Shown one piece after another: positions 6,936-14,827 of a stretch of 23,110 nucleotides of DNA (position 1 is its first letter; every line of letters starts with the position of its first letter). Source of the stretch: Deltaproteobacteria bacterium. GTDB lineage: Bacteria; Desulfobacterota; Syntrophia; Syntrophales; UBA5619. The position numbers and the translations under genes are program-made. The stretch lies in contig JAPLJY010000120.1 in NCBI GenBank assembly GCA_026388345.1, positions 1-23,110 on the forward strand, read 5' to 3'. The notes beneath the pieces were generated by a model. That model saw only the letters and a list, made by a program, of their open reading frames with translations, made no database searches and was not told where the DNA came from.

Positions 6936-7916
6936 TCATCCCCTGGCCAGGTTGACTGCGTATCCCGTTTCCGAGTCGGCCTTGATCCGGGCCAGGCTCT
7001 CCGGCCCTCCATTCAAGGCGATGAACTCCTCGTGATTTCTGACGCCATGAATCATTTTTTGGAGATACTCCCCATAGCACTGATCGTCCTTGGCATATCC
7101 GGCGTAAGCCCAAAGGCAGGTCGGATCGTAGTCGTAATACCGGTAGCAGGCCGTCGGATATGCGCCGTACGGTACGGGAACAACCGCATCTACATGAATG
7201 AAGGGGATGTTGTTCTGATCGGGATTTCTTCTCAATTCTTCCGTATCGACGAGCTCCTCGCAGGTCAGGATGAGGTGTTTGGCTGACTTCGCCTGCTCCA
7301 CATCTGCGAAGGTCAGCCCCAGAATCCTGCCCGTCCCCTGTTTGTCCGCTTTCTGGACATGGAGAATCGTGACATCGGTCTGGATCGCGGGAACCAACAC
7401 CACTTTCGGGGTATCCAGCCATCCGTTGAAGGGGTTATCCATCACGACCAGCTTCCGGTCCGGCAGCTTGGGGTTCTGTTTCCGCATCTCCTCGGAAAAT
7501 CCCCAGACATTCACCAGGTCAGTCCCCAGGCCGGACACGGTCGGGAGGAAAGGCACCCCCATGGCACCCGCCATGAAGCGCAGGGTCATCTGGAAGTTGG
7601 AATAATCCTCAATCTGGATCGTGCCCTCCTGAACGGCTTTCCGAAAGCGGATGCAGGTGGCTGCGTACTTTCCGTTCCCCCCGTATGCGATATCCATTCG
7701 CGACACGCACCCGCCGCCGATCAATTCATCGGCCCCCTGGCCGTTGGAGTGGGCGTAAAGGTGCAGATCCCGGATCCCCTGCCGGATGATTTCATAAACC
7801 GCCGCCATGGGGTTCCGGTTGATCGTGAATCCGCCGATGGAAATATGGCTGCCGTCCTTCACGTATTCGCGGATTGCCTCGCTGAGCGGCACGACCTTGT
7901 CCTGCCTGGTATTCAT
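6936..7916 (-). CDS. gctA: CoA-transferase family I, alpha subunit (GctA-like)
   Basis: A protein of 326 residues is the alpha partner of the preceding entry. The early SIGGFTINRNPMA segment (residues 26-38) carries the Gly-Gly loop that contributes the oxyanion hole. IYEIIRQG-like and LHLYAHSNGQGADELIGGG segments, then HVQKAD and AGYAKDD, are typical for GctA proteins. The open frame extends 47 codons upstream into the end of meaB. ATG at 7916 is preferred because GGGAG precedes it by eight bases and the family alignment starts there; the gap to meaB is then 85 bases. The enzyme would be a cytoplasmic alpha-beta complex that activates an imported acid at the cost of an acyl-CoA such as acetyl-CoA or succinyl-CoA. 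Confidence 0.85.
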   Translation of the reverse strand: MNTRQDKVVPLSEAIREYVKDGSHISIGGFTINRNPMAAVYEIIRQGIRDLHLYAHSNGQGADELIGGGCVSRMDIAYGGNGKYAATCIRFRKAVQEGTIQIEDYSNFQMTLRFMAGAMGVPFLPTVSGLGTDLVNVWGFSEEMRKQNPKLPDRKLVVMDNPFNGWLDTPKVVLVPAIQTDVTILHVQKADKQGTGRILGLTFADVEQAKSAKHLILTCEELVDTEELRRNPDQNNIPFIHVDAVVPVPYGAYPTACYRYYDYDPTCLWAYAGYAKDDQCYGEYLQKMIHGVRNHEEFIALNGGPESLARIKADSETGYAVNLARG

Positions 7917-8001
7917 CTGTCTCGCTCCCCAATCCATGCACTTTTCGAAAAGCCGATCCTGCCCCTCTTCCGGGCCATCGGATAACCCTGAGGGCCAAAG
8001 G

Positions 8002-8976
8002 TCAGCGGATTCCTTCAGGGCTGCTTTTTTGTTCCGCATCCGCCCTCGACAACCCATCGCTCAGTTGCTGAACCGCCAGCCATGGATCCAGCTTCCCCTG
8101 TGCAACCCGCTCACAAGCTTCCCCCCACGCTCCGCTCCTGTCGAGGGCCTTGAACGCCCTTTCCCACATCAGGTTCTTCAACCCTTCCGTCAGTTCGAAT
8201 TCCGCCAATCTTCGTCGATGAGCGGACAACATCCCTTTCGACATCAAGAATTCACGATGGTTTTCCACCTGGTCCATCAACGACTCGATCCCCCGACCTT
8301 CGCGGGCCACCGTATACAGGACCGGAGGCCGCCATCCTGGACCCGAATCCCCTCTCATACACAACATGTCCTGAAGTTCAGCCTCCACCCGGTCCGCACC
8401 CGGCAGATCGGCCTTGTTCACCACATAGATGTCACCGATTTCCAGGATCCCCGACTTCAACGTCTGGATATCATCGCCCATGTTGGGAATGGTCAGCACA
8501 AGAACCGTGTGGGCGTAGTGTTTGATTGCCACCTCCGCCTGCCCCGTCCCCACCGTTTCAATGATAATCCGTTGATAGCCGGCGGCGTCCAACAGTTTTA
8601 TGATGCTTCCGGCGGTCCGGCTAAGCCCCCCCAGTTGCCCACGGGTGGCCAGACTGCGGATGAAGAGGTTCGGGTTCAACTGCGGCATCCGCACCCGGTC
8701 TCCCAGAACGCCCCCCCCGGTGAACGGGCTGGACGGATCAACGGCCAGAACCGCCACCTTGAGTCCCCGCCCCAGGTACGCATGAATCATCCGATTGATC
8801 AATGAGCTTTTCCCCGCCCCGGGAGGTCCCGTCAAGCCGATGACCACGGCCTTCCCGGTATGGGGGTAAAGCAACCGTAACGCCTTCCAACCCTCCGGAT
8901 CGCCATTCTCCACTTTGCTGATCAATATGGCCAGATCTCTTACACTCCCGGAGAGAACGGCTTCAATCGAATCCAT
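8002..8976 (-). CDS. meaB: MeaB-type G3E GTPase, chaperone of B12-dependent acyl-CoA mutase
   Basis: This 324-residue P-loop GTPase belongs to the MeaB/ArgK group. It shows Walker A GPPGAGKSS at residues 50-58, the switch-I DPSSPFTGG at 80-88, ATRGQLGGLS at 110-119, the Walker B/base-III segment ETVGTGQAE at 140-148 and the guanine-specificity NKAD at 187-190. MeaB proteins gate adenosylcobalamin loading and protect or reactivate methylmalonyl-CoA mutase-type enzymes. In this window its client is presumably the mutase at 18382-20525, about 9 kb upstream in the same direction. The last 60 residues form the usual C-terminal dimerisation helices. GGGGGA before ATG at 8976 supports the start. About 237 bases without a recognisable gene or terminator separate it from the thiolase stop. 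Confidence 0.92.
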   Translation of the reverse strand: MDSIEAVLSGSVRDLAILISKVENGDPEGWKALRLLYPHTGKAVVIGLTGPPGAGKSSLINRMIHAYLGRGLKVAVLAVDPSSPFTGGGVLGDRVRMPQLNPNLFIRSLATRGQLGGLSRTAGSIIKLLDAAGYQRIIIETVGTGQAEVAIKHYAHTVLVLTIPNMGDDIQTLKSGILEIGDIYVVNKADLPGADRVEAELQDMLCMRGDSGPGWRPPVLYTVAREGRGIESLMDQVENHREFLMSKGMLSAHRRRLAEFELTEGLKNLMWERAFKALDRSGAWGEACERVAQGKLDPWLAVQQLSDGLSRADAEQKSSPEGIR

Positions 8977-9213
8977 GTTTTATCCCCCTGCAAACGAGTA
9001 CCAACCGGGAATAATGCACAATGACCATCCTGATACCGGGATTATTTTCCACCCAAGCGCAAGATCTGTCTCTCACCGTAGAACACTCCGTCGGATGGGT
9101 TTCTCTACCCTCCATAAGCCCGTCAGAAGGATGTTTTCTCAAGGTTTGGGGACCTTTTTTGCCCCATCCCTTGTATATCTCAATAGAAGGAGGGTATGGA
9201 CACGGGACTTCAG

Positions 9214-10404
9214 TCAATCCACGTTTTCGAGAAGCACCACATTGGCTTGGCCGATTGCACCACAGATTGACGCAATCCCGTAATGCTCACCTCTCCGTTG
9301 CATTTCATAGGCTAGAGTCATGAGCACGCGCGCACCTGTAGCCCCGATCGGATGTCCGATCGAGATGGCTCCGCCTTTCACATTTACCCTTTCACGGATT
9401 TTTTCTGCCTTTTTCCGATCCTTATCAGCCAGATACAACGTACTGACCGTCGGCATGGAAGCAAACGCCTCATTGATCTCGATCAGCTTCATATCGTCCA
9501 GAGTTAATCCGTTTTTAGCCAGGATCCTTTGGATTGCTACGCCCGGAATCATGGGACTGTTACGCGGCTCACCACTCACAGCCATGTGATCAACCACCCG
9601 GGCAAGCGGTTTGATTCCGCGTTCATTTGCCGCGCTACGACTCATTATCAAAATCGCCGCGGCACCATCACCGAGTGCCGATGCATTGCCGGCGGTGATC
9701 GTTGGGCTTCCATATACAACCTTCAGCTTCGACAGTTTTTCCACCGAAGAATCCGGCCTTGGGTGCTCATCCCGCTCAAATACAATGGTTTCCTTCTTGG
9801 CCTGCACCTCCACTGGGAGGATTTCATTTTTGAACAGCCCTTTTTTGTCTGCATCCACCCAGGTCAGATTGCTCCTCACGGCCCATTCATCGAGTTCCAG
9901 ACGTTCCACCCCCCATTCCAACGCAACCTCTCCCGCATACCGGGCCATAGGGGCCTTAACATAAGGATTTCGGATGACCAGTTCATCCTGAATTGTGATG
10001 TCGCCCAGCCTTTGCCCCCAACGCATTTGTGGCACAAGATACGGAGTTCTACTCATGTTTTCCATGCCGCCGGCAATCACGATTTTGGTTCGACAACTAC
10101 TGATGCTTTCAAAACCCATTCCTACAGCGTGCATCGCTGAACAGCATGCCCGCTCAACCGTCAAGGCATTCGTTGAAAGCGGCAAGCCTGCAGCGATGAT
10201 TGCCTGGCGGGCCGGAGATTGCCCAGATCCAGGCAAGACAAGGCCCATAACAACAAGGTCAATCTCTTCATCCGTCACCGACACCTTATCCAACGATGCG
10301 CGGATCACCTTGGCACCCAATTCAACCGCTGTGACCTCCTTTAGAGCTCCCCCGAAATTTCCGAATGGTGTTCTAATTCCCTTTACTATAACAACATCTT
10401 CCAT
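9214..10404 (-). CDS. thiolase (acetyl-CoA C-acyltransferase)
   Basis: A 396-residue thiolase-fold enzyme catalyses CoA-dependent cleavage of a 3-oxoacyl-CoA, or the reverse condensation. All three catalytic positions are present: nucleophile Cys87 in VERACCSAM, His351 in GGAISIGHPIGATGAR and Cys381 in SICGAIGQ, close to Cys89/His348/Cys378 of the classical biosynthetic enzyme. The NEAFA motif is also present. The nucleophile motif is slightly unusual (ACCSA rather than VCASG) and the C-terminal one reads CGAIGQ rather than CIGGGQ, so chain or branch specificity may differ. GGGAGG seven bases before ATG supports the start. That ribosome-binding site is part of the duplicated segment shared with the 3' end of the B12-subunit gene. 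It probably performs the terminal cleavage of this pathway. Confidence 0.9.
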   Translation of the reverse strand: MEDVVIVKGIRTPFGNFGGALKEVTAVELGAKVIRASLDKVSVTDEEIDLVVMGLVLPGSGQSPARQAIIAAGLPLSTNALTVERACCSAMHAVGMGFESISSCRTKIVIAGGMENMSRTPYLVPQMRWGQRLGDITIQDELVIRNPYVKAPMARYAGEVALEWGVERLELDEWAVRSNLTWVDADKKGLFKNEILPVEVQAKKETIVFERDEHPRPDSSVEKLSKLKVVYGSPTITAGNASALGDGAAAILIMSRSAANERGIKPLARVVDHMAVSGEPRNSPMIPGVAIQRILAKNGLTLDDMKLIEINEAFASMPTVSTLYLADKDRKKAEKIRERVNVKGGAISIGHPIGATGARVLMTLAYEMQRRGEHYGIASICGAIGQANVVLLENVD

Positions 10405-10410
10405 TGCTCG

Positions 10411-10485
10411 TCCTCCCTAAATGTCTATCGTTTATACCGATTTGTCCGTACAAATTCGACAATCTCTTTCAGCGCCAGCCGGGTA
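10411..10485 (-). repeat. copy A of the B12-subunit 3'-end repeat
   Basis: On the minus strand this 75-bp stretch matches 18375-18453 with a few substitutions and small gaps, including an exact run GTACAAATTCGACAAT on the plus strand. It begins at the codons for YPAG of the mutase small subunit, runs through LKEIVEFV and the stop, and ends in the GGGAGGA ribosome-binding site. Here that site serves the thiolase. It looks like a decayed duplicate of the end of the mutase small-subunit gene. Confidence 0.7.
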
Positions 10486-10559
10486 TTGCCAGATTCATGC
10501 GGATTCCCATCCAACTCAATGCCTACCCTTGGTGTCGAAGCAGAACTACCAACTATCAT
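10425..10559 (-). pseudogene. 44-codon ORF containing a frameshifted end of a B12-binding subunit gene
   Basis: ATG at 10559 overlaps the IclR stop as ATGA and opens a 44-codon frame. Its second half, LALKEIVEFVRTN, is homologous to [11 protein letters not shown] at the end of the mutase B12 subunit. At the DNA level the match extends upstream to a TACCCGGCTGGC that corresponds to the codons for YPAG, but in another frame. A small deletion has therefore shifted the reading frame. The first half matches nothing I recognise. A coupled short peptide is possible, but a gene remnant is the better explanation. Confidence 0.45.
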
Positions 10560-11341
10560 TTTCTTGTCAGTAGGTTTGAAATCCGAGAGGCACTTTCAAG
10601 CATTTCGTTCAAACATCGCTTCATCGCCGCTTTATCGAAACGGTTTTCCAGACCAAGAACACTGATCGCGACAGGTATGGGATAATGTCGAACCGGCACA
10701 GTGATGCATGCACTCCCTTCCAGTCGCTCACTATAACTGACAGCATAACCTTGTTCCCTGATTTTTTTAATTTCCTCCAGCATGGTTTCTTTATTGGTAA
10801 TGGTGTTGATACAGACCGGATCATAACAAATATGATCCAATAGGTTCTTCAGATCCTCATCGGCCATTTCCGACAAAAGCATCTTGCCTGCAGATCCAAG
10901 ATAAATTGGTTGGACGGCCCCCGTACCGGCGGTATATTTGATATTATTTGGACTCTCAAGTTCCCCGATACAAATCCTCTGCAATCCCATGCGAACCTGA
11001 AGATTCACTGTTTCTTGGCTGAAGTCCCGCAAACGAAGCATTTCCTGTTGGCAACAAGAAAAAAGGAAACTGTGATTAATGGAGTCCGAAGCGGTAAGGC
11101 TAATGACCATTGGACCTAAAAAATAACCCCGATTTACAGGATCCTGTCTTACCATGCCGGTATCTTCTAGGGTTGTTAAGATCCGATGCATTGTTCCCTT
11201 GCCCAGTTGCAATTTCTTGCAGATAACGCTGAGTTTATTAGTTCCTTCGGAAATGACCTTAAGTATACTTACAGCGCGAATAATGGAATTGACTTTTTTC
11301 CTCTCAGTCAGATTGTTCACCATACGGATTAATTGCTCCAT
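10556..11341 (-). CDS. IclR-family transcriptional regulator
   Basis: About 261 residues from the ATG at 11341. Residues 18-70 are the winged helix-turn-helix (VNSIIRAVSILKVIS, GKGTMHRILTTLEDTGMV). The remainder is the IclR effector-binding domain (TVNLQVRMG, YLGSAGKMLLSE, EQGYAVSYSERLEGSACITVPV). IclR proteins bind small carboxylates or their derivatives and repress or activate adjacent catabolic operons. This one sits amid the cluster and is its only regulator, so it is the likely local switch. TTG at 11374 and ATG at 11323 are alternative starts; none has an ideal ribosome-binding site. A candidate promoter with an internal dyad lies at 11596-11624, giving a leader of about 250 bases. This gene and the next two are clearly more AT-rich than the CoA genes downstream. 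Confidence 0.9.
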   Translation of the reverse strand: MEQLIRMVNNLTERKKVNSIIRAVSILKVISEGTNKLSVICKKLQLGKGTMHRILTTLEDTGMVRQDPVNRGYFLGPMVISLTASDSINHSFLFSCCQQEMLRLRDFSQETVNLQVRMGLQRICIGELESPNNIKYTAGTGAVQPIYLGSAGKMLLSEMADEDLKNLLDHICYDPVCINTITNKETMLEEIKKIREQGYAVSYSERLEGSACITVPVRHYPIPVAISVLGLENRFDKAAMKRCLNEMLESASRISNLLTRK

Positions 11342-11595
11342 TCTCCGAATATTATGTGAAAAATATTTTGCCAAGCAATATTGGCAACTTCATAAAAGTC
11401 TGAAATCTCGGATTTTGTCATGCTGTACTTGTTGAGGCATATCCGAAAATTGGTAAAGCGTGCAATGCTGCACCAATAATATGGATTGTCTTCACCCTTC
11501 GATGAGTTCAAGGTGAAATCTTCGATCTTTACTTCATAAAATAAAGTGATTTTTCAGCCCTGTTTACAGTTCTCCTATGTGAAACATTTTTTCCG

Positions 11596-11624
11596 TTATT
11601 AACCCAACAGGCTGTTTTTGTCAA
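11596..11624 (-). promoter_or_regulatory. candidate sigma70 promoter with internal dyad, upstream of iclR gene
   Basis: On the minus strand TTGACA (11624-11619) is followed after 17 bases by TAATAA (11601-11596). The spacer contains the perfect dyad AACAG-C-CTGTT (11606-11616 on the plus strand), a plausible operator between the -35 and -10 boxes. It begins just past the stop of the lactamase-fold gene and is the only strong promoter-like signal between 9.2 and 13.5 kb. IclR autoregulation is an inference. Confidence 0.45.
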
Positions 11625-11633
11625 GGAATATTC

Positions 11634-12395
11634 TCACTCCTTTAACAGATTGTCTTTAAATATCTCAAAAGCTAAATTATCGTGAGATGGCAAAATTTTG
11701 GCACCGATTGTTTCAATCTTGGCAAAGGAATCAAAGCATGCTTGTAAATCCGTATGCAGACCGCATGGCAATCTACTTTCCCAGTTTTCGATAGTATTGA
11801 TCAAATCACCAGCAATCAAAAATCTCCCTTGCGGCGTATCGATTAAGACCCCTTGCGATCCCGGCGAATGACCCGGCAGCAACACCGTCGATATTCCGTC
11901 ATCAATCGCGACATCTCCATCAATAATTTCCATTTGATTATAATACTTCAAGAAAAAAGGGATTTTCACTTTAATTTTTGTTTCATAAATTCTTGCATCA
12001 AGTGGCCCCGGATTTACTGCATGCCTTATCTCCTTGCTTTGCACGTATACCTTGGCGTTAGGCAACTTATCCACACCATAGGCATGATCCCAATGCAGAT
12101 GGGTCAAAATCACCTTCCCAATTTCCTGCGGGCTGACGCCGTGCTTTCTTAAGGCTGGCACCAGGCGCTGGTCATCCCGTTCGCGAATGCTTGGCACGTG
12201 ATACTCCCTGCTCCACGCCTCATCTTCGATTGGGCCGGTATCAATCATGACCTTTCTACCATCATCAGCACTAACTAGTAGCCATGCTATTGAAATATTA
12301 TTAACTTTTTCGCCTGCATGATAATCAGCCTTCATTATATTGCTGCTTCGGGCCACCTCAATAATCCCTAAATCCAAAGGTATTATTTTCCACAT
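11634..12395 (-). CDS. metallo-beta-lactamase-fold hydrolase, N-acyl-homoserine-lactonase-like
   Basis: A 253-residue protein of the metallo-beta-lactamase superfamily, closest in architecture to the AHL-lactonase (AttM/AiiA) branch. The metal-binding motif HLHWDH is at residues 99-104, His176 is in LLPGHSPGSQ, Asp197 in IAGDLIN and His238 in LPSHD, so both zinc sites look complete. Such enzymes hydrolyse lactones, esters or thioesters. In this context hydrolysis of a lactone or CoA thioester of a pathway intermediate is more likely than quorum quenching. No signal peptide is seen, so it is cytoplasmic. ATG at 12395 is preceded by GGGAGGG. It lies between the Zn dehydrogenase and the iclR gene on the same strand and shares their AT-rich composition. 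Confidence 0.8.
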   Translation of the reverse strand: MWKIIPLDLGIIEVARSSNIMKADYHAGEKVNNISIAWLLVSADDGRKVMIDTGPIEDEAWSREYHVPSIRERDDQRLVPALRKHGVSPQEIGKVILTHLHWDHAYGVDKLPNAKVYVQSKEIRHAVNPGPLDARIYETKIKVKIPFFLKYYNQMEIIDGDVAIDDGISTVLLPGHSPGSQGVLIDTPQGRFLIAGDLINTIENWESRLPCGLHTDLQACFDSFAKIETIGAKILPSHDNLAFEIFKDNLLKE

Positions 12396-12473
12396 GAGCC
12401 TTGCCCTCCCTTTGTCCTCAATGAAATTTTTTCATATAAACATGTTAAAGATGCTGCACGACCTGACAGGGAT

Positions 12474-13526
12474 TTAAGGATGGATAAGAACCTTCATCCC
12501 CAAACAGTCTTCTACTATTTTGAACGCTTTTTCTGCCTCACTTATTGGGAATTTATGGGTAATTGACTCTTCAAATCTGGCCTTATCAACATCATCCAAC
12601 GATATCAGCAAATTGATTAACTCTCCCCACAGCTTGGGCGGCAGCACATGTGTGCCTGACATTCTTATTTCATTCCTCACAAGCGCTATAGAATCGATTG
12701 TCAGCGGCTTGGAAGCTATACCAACCAAAACGATGATAGCTCTTTTCTTAGCCAAAGATATAGCGCTTGATAAACCGCCTCCAGAACCGGATATTTCCAA
12801 AATTACGTCAACACCTACACCATTGCTGATTTCAGAGGTATGGTGCAACAACGCCTTGGTATCAGTAAAGATATTGATACCTGGTATGTTGTTCTTGAAT
12901 ATTATTAGCCTTGAGGCATCCTGTGGCAACCCCGATATGCTTATGTCGGCCGCACCAGCGAGATACGCAAACATGGAAGCATAATAACCAATTGCCCCGG
13001 GACCAATCACCACGACATTCTTTCCTAACAACGAGCCAGCTTTAAACACTGCATTATATGCAACCGACATCGGTTCGATAGCTGCTCCCAGCGTTACCGG
13101 AAAATCCTTTGGCAAAACAAAGCATTGATTTTTGTCAACCAAGACATACTCGGCCATAGCACCCGGATATTCCAAGCCGATTGGTTTTCTATTCAAACAT
13201 ATTTCTCTACTGCCGTTTCGACAATAATAACAGGTCCCGCAGCCCACAGCGGGAATTGCTACTACACGATCACCTACGGCAATTTCTTCGCTTATACCGT
13301 CCATTTCCTCAATGATGCCCGTAAATTCATGTCCGAGAGTTACAGGCAGTCGCTCTTCCAGTCTTTTTTGATAACCTATTTCCCAATTGTAAATATGAAC
13401 GTCTGTTCCACAAATACCTACAGCATCAACTTTTACTATTGCGTGCCCAGTCTTTAGCTTTGGCTTTTCCACATTTTTAACGGACATTTCTTTTGGTATG
13501 GGGTTGGTTTTTATTACTGCAAGCAT
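12474..13526 (-). CDS. zinc-dependent medium-chain dehydrogenase, threonine/sorbitol dehydrogenase-like
   Basis: This 350-residue MDR-family enzyme has a complete zinc set: catalytic Cys39 (GICGTD), His66-Glu67 (LGHEFTG) and Glu151, and structural cysteines 96, 99, 102 and 110 (GCGTCYYCRNGSREICL). The Rossmann motif VVVIGPGAIG is at about 171-180. The segment CGTDVHIYNWE resembles bacterial threonine 3-dehydrogenase, so a secondary alcohol beside a carboxylate or amine is a reasonable substrate class. It would oxidise it with NAD(P). The frame is open six codons further, but GAGGA seven bases before ATG at 13526 fixes the start. A perfect 17-bp dyad lies about 60 bases upstream. The gene is AT-rich like its two downstream neighbours, suggesting a shared origin distinct from the CoA genes. 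Confidence 0.87.
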   Translation of the reverse strand: MLAVIKTNPIPKEMSVKNVEKPKLKTGHAIVKVDAVGICGTDVHIYNWEIGYQKRLEERLPVTLGHEFTGIIEEMDGISEEIAVGDRVVAIPAVGCGTCYYCRNGSREICLNRKPIGLEYPGAMAEYVLVDKNQCFVLPKDFPVTLGAAIEPMSVAYNAVFKAGSLLGKNVVVIGPGAIGYYASMFAYLAGAADISISGLPQDASRLIIFKNNIPGINIFTDTKALLHHTSEISNGVGVDVILEISGSGGGLSSAISLAKKRAIIVLVGIASKPLTIDSIALVRNEIRMSGTHVLPPKLWGELINLLISLDDVDKARFEESITHKFPISEAEKAFKIVEDCLGMKVLIHP

Positions 13527-13584
13527 TGTCGAATCCTCTTTCAAATTAGGCTATTGAAAAACTTTTCACAGTCGGCCACAAATT

Positions 13585-13601
13585 AGAATACTAAGTATTC
13601 T
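13585..13601. promoter_or_regulatory. perfect 8-1-8 dyad, possible operator before the Zn dehydrogenase
   Basis: AGAATACTAAGTATTCT is an uninterrupted palindrome with 8-bp arms and a single central base. It lies about 60 bases upstream of the dehydrogenase start, in a gap of 270 bases. No T-run follows, so it is not a terminator. A regulator-binding site is the natural reading, but no cognate protein can be named. Confidence 0.45.
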
Positions 13602-13609
13602 GTACTGTT

Positions 13610-13642
13610 TTAGTCCTTCTTCTGTTGCCGGTTAGAAACCAT
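13610..13642 (-). other. ten-residue ORF with strong ribosome-binding site
   Basis: GGAGGAGG lies four bases before an ATG that opens MVSNRQQKKD followed by TAA. The gap between the racemase-fold gene and the Zn dehydrogenase (13527-13796) otherwise holds only the 17-bp dyad. The mini-ORF may be the stump of a lost gene or a leader peptide; nothing in its sequence points to attenuation. Confidence 0.25.
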
Positions 13643-13796
13643 AAGTCCTCCTCCACGGGAGTGTATGCGATGTCCGGTAACCGAAACCGCCTTAAGCGGG
13701 AAGCTTTCATGAAAACGAAATGCGAAATTGCTTCTCCTCGCACGCAACAACAAAAGCGGCGTTGTGCCAAATTCTCTTGAAGTAATGACGGATCTT

Positions 13797-14642
13797 TCAG
13801 AAACCGAAATCCCGGAAAACCTTCTGCAGCATTTCCTTGGGAAAGCCCTGATACTGGCTGCACTGTGCGGTAGTTCTACTCATTCCAATGCTCTTTCTGA
13901 GATCGGCAAGCAGCTCTGCCATCTTGAATGCTGCCGACGCCCCATCGACGATGCGAACGCCGGTTTTGGCTACCTCGGTGTATCCCGCCAGGGAAAGGGC
14001 CGGCCCTAAGGGAAAGCCGGGAACCAGGATCGTATCCGCCCCGTCCTTGACGCATTCCAAGGCTGTTCTTTCAAAAAGCTCAATGAGCTTCTCGGGCTTG
14101 CCGCGATGAGCATCCATCATGTCGTTCCACACCCACCGATCAAACCATCGAATAGGTCTATCCTTGATAAACCTGTCTTCAAATCCGAACATGCGAATGT
14201 GATGCTCCAGCATCCGCAAATACTGTTCCCGAATGGTTATTATGGCGAATTTCTCTCCGATGAAGCTTCCTACCGCCATCGAAGCCTCGCATGGACCGAT
14301 GACCGGAATATGCGCGACGGCTCGCGCGATTTGTACGCCGTTGTCACTGTGACACCCCAGCACAACTGCATCGTAACCTTCCTCCTCAGCCTTGATAATT
14401 CGATTGACTAGAGGCATCGACGTAACCGTGCTCAAATAAAGATTCTGCAACGAACCTGAATACTTATCCGGAAACCACTGGCTCACCTTGGTGTCCGGCC
14501 TCGTCACTCTCTCCGCAGACTTCTGAATAATATCCTCAAAAAAGTCCCCCATCGGTCTGACGCCCCACGCACCGGCAAGATCGTCCGATGCACTTTGCCC
14601 TTCCCTAGTTAGCGGATGAACAATCAAAATCCTCAATCCCAT
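13797..14642 (-). CDS. Asp/Glu/hydantoin racemase-superfamily protein with a single active-site cysteine
   Basis: The protein has 281 residues. The two-domain Asp/Glu racemase fold is indicated by an N-terminal ILIVHPLT strand, GYDAVVLGCHSDNG (Cys97), IPVIGPCEASM and a C-terminal GVRIVDGASAAFKMAELL. Racemases and maleate isomerases use two cysteines, one per domain. Here the second site reads TILVPGFPLGP (about 204-214), where LGCxG would be expected, so that cysteine is missing. True racemisation by the two-base mechanism is therefore unlikely. A one-cysteine isomerase, decarboxylase or lyase role would fit better, by analogy with arylmalonate decarboxylase, which also keeps a single cysteine. 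The frame is open for 36 codons upstream, but AAGGAGGTGTG before ATG at 14642 fixes the start. It directly follows the TctA gene, suggesting that it acts on the imported substrate. Confidence 0.75.
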   Translation of the reverse strand: MGLRILIVHPLTREGQSASDDLAGAWGVRPMGDFFEDIIQKSAERVTRPDTKVSQWFPDKYSGSLQNLYLSTVTSMPLVNRIIKAEEEGYDAVVLGCHSDNGVQIARAVAHIPVIGPCEASMAVGSFIGEKFAIITIREQYLRMLEHHIRMFGFEDRFIKDRPIRWFDRWVWNDMMDAHRGKPEKLIELFERTALECVKDGADTILVPGFPLGPALSLAGYTEVAKTGVRIVDGASAAFKMAELLADLRKSIGMSRTTAQCSQYQGFPKEMLQKVFRDFGF

Positions 14643-14827
14643 TTCACACCTCCTTCTCCTCTCTCGGTATTTAATCCTCATCGTGACCTGCCACTTAGGT
14701 GGGGAGAACCTCTGAGCGAGTGCCCCATCTGCTTGTCGTCTTTTTGACACATCTCATATATGTTACAACAGCCGACAAAATACCATTACAGGAGGCACCC
14801 AACGCATCGGATATGCCCGGCGTCTTC

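Noticed and set aside
9140..9170. TGGGG...CCCCA hairpin with a T-run after meaB-thiolase gap as a terminator
   Set aside because: The T-run is inside the loop rather than after the stem, so it does not fit an intrinsic terminator on either strand.
8963..9217. 84-codon minus-strand ORF between thiolase and meaB
   Set aside because: It overlaps the meaB start in another frame, has an ordinary composition for non-coding DNA and lacks a credible start signal.
11329..11511. 60-codon minus-strand ORF in front of iclR
   Set aside because: It begins with TTG without a ribosome-binding site and overlaps the iclR start out of frame; leader RNA is a better explanation.
11634..12395. Lactamase-fold gene as a quorum-quenching AHL lactonase
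   Set aside because: The metal motifs are shared by many hydrolases of this fold, no quorum-sensing genes are near, and the catabolic context suggests a lactone or thioester intermediate instead.
13591..13863. 90-codon minus-strand ORF between the racemase-fold and dehydrogenase genes
   Set aside because: It overlaps the end of the racemase-fold gene out of frame and shows no motif or start signal.
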